From Pseudomonadota bacterium (GTDB taxonomy: Bacteria > Bdellovibrionota_B > Oligoflexia > Oligoflexales > CAIYRB01): a DNA stretch of 51,340 nt. Within the stretch, counting starts at the first letter, position 1. Every line of letters starts with the position of its first letter. Made by a program: the position numbers and the translations under genes. The DNA lies in NCBI GenBank assembly GCA_026390445.1, contig JAPLFX010000032.1, positions 1 to 51,340 on the forward strand. Reading direction: 5' to 3'. Positions 16,182 to 24,062 of the stretch are shown here, piece by piece. A model generated the notes under the pieces. It had not been told where the DNA came from. It did no database searches and was given only the letters and a program-made list of their open reading frames with translations.

Positions 16182-17014
16182 AGTACGGCCAGCAAATCGT
16201 CGAAGGCCGCCGCTTGCCCCCACCATAACTGCTGCGACAGCCTTGCCTGCTCGATCAACATGGGACCACCATCCTGAGCCGGCAGTCCCATAGCCACAGC
16301 AGCGTGATACAGCGCTGACGGCTTGCGGTAAACTAGGTCGCAGACAGTGCCCTTGAAGCCCGCCAGGGCAGGGACTAAGAAGCAAAGATCATCGCCTAAC
16401 TGCGGCGCACTGCTGGCCTGGATCAATAAGGACGACTCGTCACTTGCGACAAGCGACTGTTGCAAGGCATCACAGGTCCACGCGACAAAACGTAGCGTGG
16501 TTTGCGCCGCAGCGGTCAAAGCAGCATCTCGGCTCGCACTGCGCCGAACGATGCAAAGATCTGGCTTCGGCCCAACCTGCTTGGCCATAAATGCAAGGAG
16601 AGCTGTGGTGACGCCACCAGACCCGAGTATGATCACCCGGGTGAACTCAGCCAAGGGTCGACCCAAACGCGCAAGCCCATGGGCAAATCCCTCACCGTCG
16701 GTGGACGTCGCCTGCCAGCCATGAGGGCCGCGAAACAGCGTGTTGACGGACTTTAGACCGCAGCTCGGATATAGTCCTGCGACCAGTTCCTTGTGCGGGG
16801 TCGTGACGTTAAAGCCACCCCCCCCCCAACGCCAAGCCAACCGTAAAAACTCCGCCACGTCCGCAGCGGGCATCGACCATGGCAAATAGACCTCGTTACG
16901 AGCCAAAAGCTGTGCCGCTCGATTGTGCAAAGCAGGCGACTGCGTGTACGAGATGTGCTCGCCAATAAGTCCCAGCAACGTCGTTTTGCCATCGATGGCT
17001 TGAGGCATCGCCAC
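16166..17014 (-). CDS. aroE: Shikimate dehydrogenase
   Basis: A 282-residue NADP-type enzyme that reduces 3-dehydroshikimate to shikimate in aromatic amino acid synthesis. Substrate-side motifs are SYTQSPALHN (22-31), NVTTPHKE with catalytic K75 (69-76) and STDGEGF with D106 (104-110). The dinucleotide loop is ILGSGGVTTALL (about 129-140), and the C-terminal GGPMLIEQA stretch is conserved. Divergence from the usual S-x-S and NTDG forms is moderate, so a paralogue is not excluded. Two oddities: residues 64-67 are encoded by a run of ten guanines (16818-16827 on the plus strand as C), and the last residues plus the stop lie inside the palindrome at 16101-16181. Confidence 0.9.
   Translation of the reverse strand: MAMPQAIDGKTTLLGLIGEHISYTQSPALHNRAAQLLARNEVYLPWSMPAADVAEFLRLAWRWGGGGFNVTTPHKELVAGLYPSCGLKSVNTLFRGPHGWQATSTDGEGFAHGLARLGRPLAEFTRVIILGSGGVTTALLAFMAKQVGPKPDLCIVRRSASRDAALTAAAQTTLRFVAWTCDALQQSLVASDESSLLIQASSAPQLGDDLCFLVPALAGFKGTVCDLVYRKPSALYHAAVAMGLPAQDGGPMLIEQARLSQQLWWGQAAAFDDLLAVLRAGP
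16818..16827. repeat. Homopolymer of 10 C (10 G in aroE sense)
   Basis: Ten consecutive C on the plus strand encode Gly64 to Gly67 of aroE, just before the catalytic Lys75. Slippage by one base would truncate the enzyme. The run could equally be a place for sequencing error. Confidence 0.95.
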
Positions 17015-17016
17015 GC

Positions 17017-17544
17017 CTAACCTAGTGCCAACCGCGAAGGTCCACTCAAGCGCTGAAGATAGCTCAATAAAGGCGCCTTCTGCTCGTCACCCAGACCATC
17101 AAACGCAGCATCCACCAGAAAGCTATCTGCCTTTCGGGTAATCGGGCGGCTTCGTGTCACCACCACCGGATACCCCCCGCCGGCCTCGGGAAAGTCCGGC
17201 AAGACTCTGAGATCGATGGTGATTTTTTCACCTCTAGGGAGGGAACGGGGACTTATAAAGGTCAGCTTATCGGTGCTTAAGGCGGTGACAAAGCCGGAGA
17301 AGTCGCGCGGTCCGGCAGCTTTTCGTGGCGTAACTTCAGGTTGCGCTTTTGCCGCCGATACGTGCATAGGCACAGTCAAGAACAGCTGCCGCGCTGAAGG
17401 CCCTTTAAAGATATCCGCGAGCGGCAGCTGACCTAGCCCTGCCCATAAACCAAGCAGCACCAGCACCGTCAACAGAAAGGCAAAGAACGAGGTCGAGCCC
17501 AGACCTTCCGAATGGCGTAAAAAAACATTTAGAGCTTCACCCAT
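17017..17544 (-). CDS. Single-helix membrane protein with PilZ-like domain
   Basis: A 175-residue protein with one transmembrane helix (about residues 20-40, FAFLLTVLVLLGLWAGL) followed by a short linker and a beta-rich domain (about 75-160). That domain follows the PilZ layout: FVTALSTDKLTFISPRSLPRGEKI, then a VVVTRSRPI strand, a later FDGLGDEQKAPLLSYLQR helix. The c-di-GMP contacts are not convincing: the arginine motif is only roughly present (PRKAAGPRD) and the usual D/N-x-S-x-x-G is degenerate. A longer frame extends to 17757, but ATG 17544 starts a sensible membrane protein and avoids overlap with ribF. It lies 2 bases downstream of aroE's start on the same strand, so this gene leads an operon with aroE. 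Confidence 0.65.
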   Translation of the reverse strand: MGEALNVFLRHSEGLGSTSFFAFLLTVLVLLGLWAGLGQLPLADIFKGPSARQLFLTVPMHVSAAKAQPEVTPRKAAGPRDFSGFVTALSTDKLTFISPRSLPRGEKITIDLRVLPDFPEAGGGYPVVVTRSRPITRKADSFLVDAAFDGLGDEQKAPLLSYLQRLSGPSRLALG

Positions 17545-17625
17545 GTTTGATTCTTCCGTTATGAACACAGGACTCAGCCAAAGCGGATTTGCCGCTAACC
17601 GTCGCACCGTAGCAGGGATAGAGAC

Positions 17626-18621
17626 GTGATTCAAGTGACCGATTTTTCTGCCTACCAGCCCGTCAAAGGGGCGCGCACGGCGGTCACCATTGGGAATTTC
17701 GATGGTTGCCACCTGGGCCATCAGGAGTTGATCGAGGCAACCAAAAACTATGGTCAAAGGTTTGCGGCGACTTCGACCGCCATCACTTTTTCACCGCGCC
17801 CTGAGGCCTTCTTTCGGTCCGTGACTAGCGAGGCTCTATTATTTACAGAGGACCAGAAGACGCGCAGCCTCGGTGAGCTTGGCATAGAACAGCAGTTAGT
17901 CCAACGATTTGACCTGACATTTAGCCGCGTGACGCATCACGAATTCTACCGTCGCTATCTACGCGCACAGCTGACGGCAGCGGCCCTGGTCGTTGGTGAC
18001 AATTTTCATTTTGGCCACCAGCGATTGGGAGATGCGAACTTCCTACGCCAATGCACTGCGGCTGATGGCCTGGCTTTAACAATCGGGGACGCCGTGCAGT
18101 TTCGCGGCCAAAGTATCAGCAGCACACGCATCCGCACGGTCCTTCGCGAGGACGGGGACGTCGTCACCGCCGCCTTGATGCTAGGCCGCCCCTATGTCCT
18201 AGAGGGCATCGTCGAACAAGGCGACCAATTGGGGCGACGCCTCCACTTCCCCACCGCCAACCTGGGTGAGGTCAAGCAGCTACTACCTAAGTACGGTGTC
18301 TATGCTGGTTACGTCTGGTTGGAAGCAAGCTTAGGCTCGGCTGAGCGGCCTGAAATCACCACTCGACCTGCCAACGTCCATCCCGCAGTGTTCAACATCG
18401 GGGTCCGGCCGACATTAGCAAGGCCCGACTCCGCGGCGCGCATCGAGGCGCACCTGTTGACTGGTGAGTTTGGGCCAGATGCCCTGTATGGCCTGCACGC
18501 AGGCTATTACTTTGCCCACCGCCTGCGCGGCGAGCAGGCGTTCGCCGACCTGACGGCGCTTCGCCGCCAGATCTCGATGGACTGCGAACAGGCCCGTCAG
18601 CTCCTCGGCGTGTCTAGCTAA
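17626..18621 (+). CDS. ribF: Bifunctional riboflavin kinase / FAD synthetase
   Basis: A 331-residue two-domain enzyme that phosphorylates riboflavin to FMN and adenylates it to FAD. The N-terminal FAD synthetase domain has the nucleotidyltransferase motif TIGNFDGCHLGHQELI (about 21-36) and ISSTRIRTVL (about 164-173). The C-terminal riboflavin kinase domain has GRRLHFPTANLG (about 203-214) with the PTAN motif and the VFNIGVRPT strand. Length and order are normal. It starts with GTG 17626 on weak ribosome-site evidence, divergent from the PilZ-like gene. Its stop overlaps the stop of the convergent propeller lipoprotein by four bases (18618-18621). Confidence 0.95.
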   Translation: MIQVTDFSAYQPVKGARTAVTIGNFDGCHLGHQELIEATKNYGQRFAATSTAITFSPRPEAFFRSVTSEALLFTEDQKTRSLGELGIEQQLVQRFDLTFSRVTHHEFYRRYLRAQLTAAALVVGDNFHFGHQRLGDANFLRQCTAADGLALTIGDAVQFRGQSISSTRIRTVLREDGDVVTAALMLGRPYVLEGIVEQGDQLGRRLHFPTANLGEVKQLLPKYGVYAGYVWLEASLGSAERPEITTRPANVHPAVFNIGVRPTLARPDSAARIEAHLLTGEFGPDALYGLHAGYYFAHRLRGEQAFADLTALRRQISMDCEQARQLLGVSS

Positions 18622-20144
18622 AAGACCCCAAGCGGCCAAGGGCAAGGCCCATTGTCGCCGCGATCGCTATCGCTCAATGCGGTCTGGTTTTTGCTCAAGG
18701 GGTAGAAGGTCTGCTTGCCATCATGAACATCCAGCACCCAAACCTCCTGATCGCCAGCTTTGAGCCGACACATACCGTCGAAGTACGACGCGATCGGCGT
18801 CGTGTAGACGATGCGGTAAGTCGTCTCCGTTGCCTTCCGCATCACCGCCATCTCCAGCATCTTATCATCGAGGCGACTGACGCTCTGATCGGCACGCTTG
18901 CGGTCACACAAGCCTCCCCCGGCAAAATCAAAGGCGTTGGTATAACCGTCGCGATTGGTCGTTGCTGTCGCTGTTAGCCGAGGCAACACCAGCGTTGGCG
19001 CCTTGCTTGCATCTGCCGGGCCAATGGCAAAGGCCGAACCAGTGGCGTCGTATGAATCACCGGCGCAGCGATAGTAAAAGCGCCCAAGCATAAAGGCGGT
19101 CTTGCCGCCATTAGTCAACGCTGCGGCAGCAATATCGTAGCCAGGAGTCGGAGTATAACGCTGTGCAGGCGCACCTGCGGTCAGCGCGCGATAGTCTGGC
19201 TCGGAGCGCACCGGGGCCGAGGTAATGACCAGCGGCGGTGGCACGTAGTCTCCCCTTTGCGGCGTGTTGACGTCATCCAATGTCCCATCGTCGCGGGTGT
19301 TGGTCCGCACCAGCAAGACGCGATCCGCGCCCGCACTAGGCATCACGCCGCTGCGGATTGGAAAGCCACTAAGCCACGCCGTTGACGTCGCGGTCTGCGC
19401 CTCGGCTGCTGTGGCGAACGCCCGCTGGACCAAGGTAACTCCGCTTTGCAGCGACTGGGGATTCACGGAACCGATCGCCAGGATGTAACCACTCGTGGCG
19501 GGAATCCAGAATACCTGCTGCACATAATCAGCGCTAGGCGACGCTGTTACTTGCGAACTCAGCTCCGTGGCAGAGCCACCACCGATGGCGACAACGACCG
19601 CCACCGATGTTGCCTTGTCTGAGGCTTGTTTGACCCACGCCAGAAGCTTGCTGTCCGGGCTAAAGCTGAAGCCTTGCTCAACCGCACTATCATTGGTCAA
19701 GGACACCGGGTCCTTCAGTCCAGCCGCATCCTGCAGATATAAGTCGTACTGTCCAGCCTTCTCCACTTGGATGGCGACCCACTGGCCGTCGGGGGAGAGC
19801 TTGGCGAGACGTTCGTTGCCGAGGTCTTTGGCCGTAACCCGAGCTGCCAGCTGCGGCGGGGCATCGTTGGTCCATGACGCTTTGTAGGCCTTACGTACGG
19901 CAGAAACCCCAGTGGTAGAGTCGCGACCTGAAATGAAGACCACCAGGCTGCCATCATCGCTGATCGACGGCAAACCATCGAAATACTTCGAATCCGTGTT
20001 GGCTAACTCGCTGCCATTTCGTGCAGGATCGATGCTGATAGCATTGGTCCGAGTGTCGCGGTTACAGCCACCGACCAGGGTCGCCACTACGGCCGGAACC
20101 ATATGAAAAAGCAAGCTTAATATTCTTTTCGGCGATCTATTCAC
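18618..20144 (-). CDS. Beta-propeller (PD40/TolB-like) lipoprotein
   Basis: A 508-residue predicted lipoprotein: basic start, hydrophobic core, and lipobox TLVGGC with C27 as lipidated residue. Two or more WD40-like/PD40 blades are clear, for example LPSISDDGSLVVFISGRDS, KLSPDGQWVAIQVEKAG and SFSPDSKLLAWVKQAS, the repeat type seen in TolB and dipeptidyl-peptidase propellers. The remaining sequence is beta-rich. Four Cys in the mature part (for example FYYRCAGDSY, GLCDRKRADQ) could form disulfides. No enzymatic domain is seen, so protein binding in the envelope is likely. It starts at GTG 20144 after AGGTAAAG and is divergent from ppx. Confidence 0.75.
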   Translation of the reverse strand: MNRSPKRILSLLFHMVPAVVATLVGGCNRDTRTNAISIDPARNGSELANTDSKYFDGLPSISDDGSLVVFISGRDSTTGVSAVRKAYKASWTNDAPPQLAARVTAKDLGNERLAKLSPDGQWVAIQVEKAGQYDLYLQDAAGLKDPVSLTNDSAVEQGFSFSPDSKLLAWVKQASDKATSVAVVVAIGGGSATELSSQVTASPSADYVQQVFWIPATSGYILAIGSVNPQSLQSGVTLVQRAFATAAEAQTATSTAWLSGFPIRSGVMPSAGADRVLLVRTNTRDDGTLDDVNTPQRGDYVPPPLVITSAPVRSEPDYRALTAGAPAQRYTPTPGYDIAAAALTNGGKTAFMLGRFYYRCAGDSYDATGSAFAIGPADASKAPTLVLPRLTATATTNRDGYTNAFDFAGGGLCDRKRADQSVSRLDDKMLEMAVMRKATETTYRIVYTTPIASYFDGMCRLKAGDQEVWVLDVHDGKQTFYPLSKNQTALSDSDRGDNGPCPWPLGVF

Positions 20145-20278
20145 GGTGTCTTTACCTATTGCTTAGCTGCCGTTTTCCACTGGGTTTTTCTGCCCACCTG
20201 ACGTAGTTTCGACCGTCGTCAGTTGGACGACGATAGCCCCGAGATCCTAATTGATTTCGCACACCTGGTAAATGGCGC

Positions 20279-21868
20279 ATGCCGCAATCTCAGCTGCAGA
20301 AAAAAACCATCGCAGCCATCGACATCGGCACCAACTCGGCCCATATGGTTCTCGCTGAGATGGACCACGTCGGTGAAATGCGCATCTTAGATAGCGATAA
20401 GGTCAATTTGCGCCTGGGCCAAGCCATCGGCGACGATGGCAACTTGTCCGAGGACGGCATCCGCCGAACGGTCGAAGCGCTTAAGCACATGGAGGAGATC
20501 ATCCGTCCTTATGGCGCGACCACCAGAGCCGTCGCCACCCACGCCGCCCGCGAGGCAAAGAACCACAAGCGCTTGTTCAGTGAGATCGAACGGAGCTCCG
20601 GCATCAAAGTCGAGATGATCGATGGGATCGAGGAGGCTCGCCTCGTCTTTCTCGGCATGCGTTACGGCTTGGCGCTTAACGGAGTCTATTGCTTGGGTGT
20701 CGACGTCGGTGGCGGCTCGACCGAAATCATCGCCGCCCGCGATGACGATATTGCCTTCGTCTCTTCCGTCAAATTAGGTGCGGTGACCTTAACTGAAAAG
20801 TATTTTAAGAAGGGTTACACATCGGAGGCGGCGACGGCGCTAAAAGAACACATTCGCTCCCGTCTCGCACCGCTTGAGCAGGAAACCCGCAAGCTCAAAT
20901 GCCAAAAGATGCTGGCCTCCTCTGGGACGGCAAAGGCGCTGGCCTTTTTGCATGCTCGCCTGTTTGGCAACGGCGCCATGTCGGACCCAAATGGCTACGT
21001 GCTGCCACAAGCCGACTTGTTCAAAATCAGTGAGCAGTTTCTGCGCCTGCTGACGCCACAGAGGATCAAAGAAACCACCGGGCTTGACTTGGCACGCGCT
21101 GAGATCATCATGGCCGGCTCCGCCGTGCTGGAAGAGATCACCCGGCTGCTAGGCGTCAAAGAATGGGTGATCACCTCGTTCGGATTACGTGAAGGCCTCG
21201 TCGCGGACACCTTTTACCGCGCCAACGGCTCGCGTCAGGGCGAGCTGCCAGACATCCAGTGGCATAGCGTTCTGCAATTTGCTCGCCGCCTCGGTCTCAA
21301 TGAGGGCCATGCCTTACACGTCAAGCGCCTGGCGCTTCGCTTGTACGAACAGCTGGCACCTCGCTGCTTTCCGGATGCCAGCGAAGAAGCCATGCAGGCC
21401 GACGTGAAGCTGCTAAAAGCTGCGGCGTTCCTGCGTGAAGCCGGAAAATTCATCAGTGCACCGCAATACCACCGCCACTCTCAGTATCTCATATCGAACA
21501 GCCGCCTGCCGGGGTTTACCGAAGCAGAGCGACAGCTCATGGGGCTCATCGCGCGCTTCCAGCGCAAAGGCCTACCATCTGCCGACCACGCCGAGTGCGT
21601 CGAGTTAACGACCAGCGATGTCAGGCGCCTGCGCGTCCTCGCTGGTATTGTCCGTTTGGCCGCCGCGCTCGACCGCACCCGCCAGCGCCGCATCGAGGAT
21701 ATCGAGGTGCAATTTACCAGCGATCGCACCATCCTTCATCTCTGCCACCCTATTGGTAACCACCCGGAAGTGGAGCTGCACAAAGCACAACTAGAGCGTT
21801 CATCCTTGGAAAAATCTTGGGAGCTGCCGCTGACCTTTGCCGCCAAGGCCATTCCAGCAGAGGCATAA
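20279..21868 (+). CDS. ppx: Exopolyphosphatase / pppGpp phosphohydrolase (Ppx/GppA)
   Basis: A 529-residue cytosolic enzyme of the ASKHA phosphatase fold. The phosphate-1 loop is AAIDIGTNSAHMVLAE (about 12-27), and the second nucleotide-fold motif is GVDVGGGSTEI (about 140-150). The C-terminal half (from about residue 330) looks like the HD-type helical domain of long Ppx/GppA proteins, with HALHVKRLALRLYEQL and REAGKFI. Such enzymes shorten polyphosphate and, in some species, convert pppGpp to ppGpp; sequence alone does not separate the two, so the symbol is tentative. The holA gene follows after two bases, indicating cotranscription. Confidence 0.92.
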   Translation: MPQSQLQKKTIAAIDIGTNSAHMVLAEMDHVGEMRILDSDKVNLRLGQAIGDDGNLSEDGIRRTVEALKHMEEIIRPYGATTRAVATHAAREAKNHKRLFSEIERSSGIKVEMIDGIEEARLVFLGMRYGLALNGVYCLGVDVGGGSTEIIAARDDDIAFVSSVKLGAVTLTEKYFKKGYTSEAATALKEHIRSRLAPLEQETRKLKCQKMLASSGTAKALAFLHARLFGNGAMSDPNGYVLPQADLFKISEQFLRLLTPQRIKETTGLDLARAEIIMAGSAVLEEITRLLGVKEWVITSFGLREGLVADTFYRANGSRQGELPDIQWHSVLQFARRLGLNEGHALHVKRLALRLYEQLAPRCFPDASEEAMQADVKLLKAAAFLREAGKFISAPQYHRHSQYLISNSRLPGFTEAERQLMGLIARFQRKGLPSADHAECVELTTSDVRRLRVLAGIVRLAAALDRTRQRRIEDIEVQFTSDRTILHLCHPIGNHPEVELHKAQLERSSLEKSWELPLTFAAKAIPAEA

Positions 21869-21870
21869 CC

Positions 21871-22920
21871 ATGGCTGTAAAAGGCATCAAACGGGCTGCA
21901 TATAAGGATCATGCTGCAGCGTTGCGCGTCGTCGCGCACGGCCGCTCCTGGGACGGGACTGCTCGGCTCATGATGGTCTATGGCAGCTGCGATTTACTGC
22001 TGTCAGAGTCGCTGCGGCTGCTGCGAGACAAAGCATTGGCAACTGGGGCCGCCACCACCTCTCTTGAAGCCCCGACGCTGACCGAGAATAGTTTGCTTGC
22101 GCTTGCGCAACAGACATCGCTGTTTGAGCCAGCAACCTTTTATATCCTTCGCAGAACGGAAAGCGCAAAGAACCTGCCCAAGGTCCTTGCCCGACTGAAA
22201 AGCCAGGATCAATTGGCCAACCAGCTATGTTTTGTGTTTCAAGGTGATGCCCTGCCGACCCCGTTGGCTAAGGAGTTCCACCGCCTCAAGGCCCACCAGA
22301 TACCATGCTTTGCGCCTTGGCCAAACGAAGTCCCGCTAGTCCTGACCGCTCTGGCCGATGGCCTTGGCCTAAAACTCAACCAAGATGGCATGCAACTACT
22401 GCTGCAGGCGCACGGCGACGACCTCGTCAAACACGCCAATGAGTTGCGCAAGGTGGCTCTCATACTCGGACCAGAAGGCTGCCGGGAACCATTGAGTGCC
22501 CGGATCTTAGCCCCGCACCTAGAGATGCTACGCGAAGATGACGCACAGCAGCTGGACCACTTGCTATTGCAGCATGACTGGGCCAAAGCCCAGGCTCTCA
22601 TCACGTCCTTGCTCACTCGAGGCGAAAAGTCCTTGGCGCTCTTGGCTATCCTTGCCAGCCACTGCCGCAATGCCATCCGGATTGCCGAAGCCCAAGCCCG
22701 CGGCCAATCAGCTGCAGGCTTGGCCAGCGCCACCCGGCTGTCGCCGTTTGTCATCAAGACCTACCTGCCTTATATGGCAAAAAATCGCGATGTAAGACGC
22801 TTCGTCCTCGCATTAGGCCTATGTCAGACAGCTGACTTACAGCTCAAAAGTCGGCCTATTGCCGAAGCCATGATCTTAGCGCGGGTCATCGACGTCTTGG
22901 CGCGGCCATCCTATACTTGA
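21871..22920 (+). CDS. holA: DNA polymerase III delta subunit
   Basis: A 349-residue clamp-loader subunit that opens the sliding clamp. Features of HolA are visible: an N-terminal fold starting MMVYGSCDLLLSESLRLLRD (about 34-53), the FEPATFYILRRTES strand and SQDQLANQLCFVFQGDALP. A helical region with LVKHANELRKVALILG (about 186-201) and a C-terminal domain with KSLALLAILASHCRNAIRIA follow. The family diverges strongly, so motifs are few, but order and length (about 340) fit. An in-frame start at 21817 would overlap ppx; ATG 21871, two bases after the ppx stop, with AGAGG upstream, is preferred. Confidence 0.85.
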   Translation: MAVKGIKRAAYKDHAAALRVVAHGRSWDGTARLMMVYGSCDLLLSESLRLLRDKALATGAATTSLEAPTLTENSLLALAQQTSLFEPATFYILRRTESAKNLPKVLARLKSQDQLANQLCFVFQGDALPTPLAKEFHRLKAHQIPCFAPWPNEVPLVLTALADGLGLKLNQDGMQLLLQAHGDDLVKHANELRKVALILGPEGCREPLSARILAPHLEMLREDDAQQLDHLLLQHDWAKAQALITSLLTRGEKSLALLAILASHCRNAIRIAEAQARGQSAAGLASATRLSPFVIKTYLPYMAKNRDVRRFVLALGLCQTADLQLKSRPIAEAMILARVIDVLARPSYT

Positions 22921-22965
22921 TTCGCTAAGCATTGCTTATTCAAAGCGGTCAAGCCGGGAGTGCCT

Positions 22966-23997
22966 ATGAAGCCACTTGTGCCCACGTTGATTCTTGTCAC
23001 GGTTCTTCTCTCGGCTTACCGGGCTCAGGCCAAAGAATCACCCGCCAACTCGGACGAACCCCAGCATGCCGAAACGGAATCTATTGGGCGGGTGAACGAG
23101 CTGCTATTACCCCCTTTTCAACTGAGCTCCCTAACCAAGGACCTACCGGCGAACGACCTGCTTTTTCCCGATGAACAATCGCTAATGATCCTCGGAAGCA
23201 CCGCCCTTTGGCAATGGCGCATCGGCACCAACTCGCTACAGCGCCTAGTGCTATGGCAAGACACCGACTCTCAAACCAAGGCACCGTTGCGCTACTTGGG
23301 TGGCGACGGCATTAATCTCTTTGTGGCCGCCGATAACACCTTGTTTCAAATCCACTGGCAGGAAAATGAAATTTTTCGCTACCCACTTCCCCCAGGTCTC
23401 AAGGTCCGTGGCTTTTCCGGCCAAGCGGATGACTACTGGCTTCTCCATAGCGGCGGCATCATGCAATTTGATCGCTATGGTAAAACCCTGATACCCAGGT
23501 CGAAAGTGACCAATTTTGCGACTGCGGAGGCGATGGCTTACGAGCCCCACAGCCATATCCTATGGGCCGTGCGAGGCAACGACTTGTGGCGCACTGATCT
23601 GAAACTAAAAGCGCCACGGGGGCGGGTCGTGTTTTCTGCCCAACATCCGTTACACAGCCTAACCTTGCCGGATGGCGCCCACGGTGATGTCATGACTCAT
23701 ACCGATCATGCAGTGCTGCGGTTTGGCGAAAGTGGCATCATGCGCCCGTCCATTCCAGTCGAAGGATCGCGCCGTCTCATCGCAATGGCGATTAGCGCTA
23801 CCAATCATGCCTATTTGTTTAGCGACCAGCTATTGGAAGTCTACGAGATTCAAAAAAAGCTAACGACCCGCTACCTTTTACCGATTGATAACGTTGAACA
23901 AGTCAGCGCCCTAAGGCTCTCGGGTCAGCAGCTGGCCGTTTTGGTGAGTGGCCGACCACGGCTGTTTCGCCTCGACACAGGCAGGCGGAAACGCTAG
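22966..23997 (+). CDS. Exported beta-rich (propeller-like) protein of unknown function
   Basis: A 343-residue protein with a clear signal peptide (about 1-22, ending YRAQA) and a beta-rich mature part. Repeated blade-like strands such as NDLLFPDEQSLMILGSTALW, LRYLGGDGINLFVAADNTLF and AYEPHSHILWAVRGNDLWRT suggest a small beta propeller. No catalytic motif was recognised. The GTG at 22960 is part of the same frame, but ATG 22966 has GGGAG at proper spacing. It is followed 65 bases later by the lytic transglycosylase, so it may work in the same envelope process; it could also be a stand-alone binding protein. Confidence 0.7.
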   Translation: MKPLVPTLILVTVLLSAYRAQAKESPANSDEPQHAETESIGRVNELLLPPFQLSSLTKDLPANDLLFPDEQSLMILGSTALWQWRIGTNSLQRLVLWQDTDSQTKAPLRYLGGDGINLFVAADNTLFQIHWQENEIFRYPLPPGLKVRGFSGQADDYWLLHSGGIMQFDRYGKTLIPRSKVTNFATAEAMAYEPHSHILWAVRGNDLWRTDLKLKAPRGRVVFSAQHPLHSLTLPDGAHGDVMTHTDHAVLRFGESGIMRPSIPVEGSRRLIAMAISATNHAYLFSDQLLEVYEIQKKLTTRYLLPIDNVEQVSALRLSGQQLAVLVSGRPRLFRLDTGRRKR

Positions 23998-24062
23998 GAT
24001 TTGACCATCCCATCACGATCATAGGACGCCAAGATCTAACGATCCATGGCAAGGAACAAGCG

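Noticed and set aside
22239-22757. 172-codon open frame on the minus strand, antisense to holA
   Set aside because: Product is Ser/Arg/Ala-rich and without motifs; holA covers the region.
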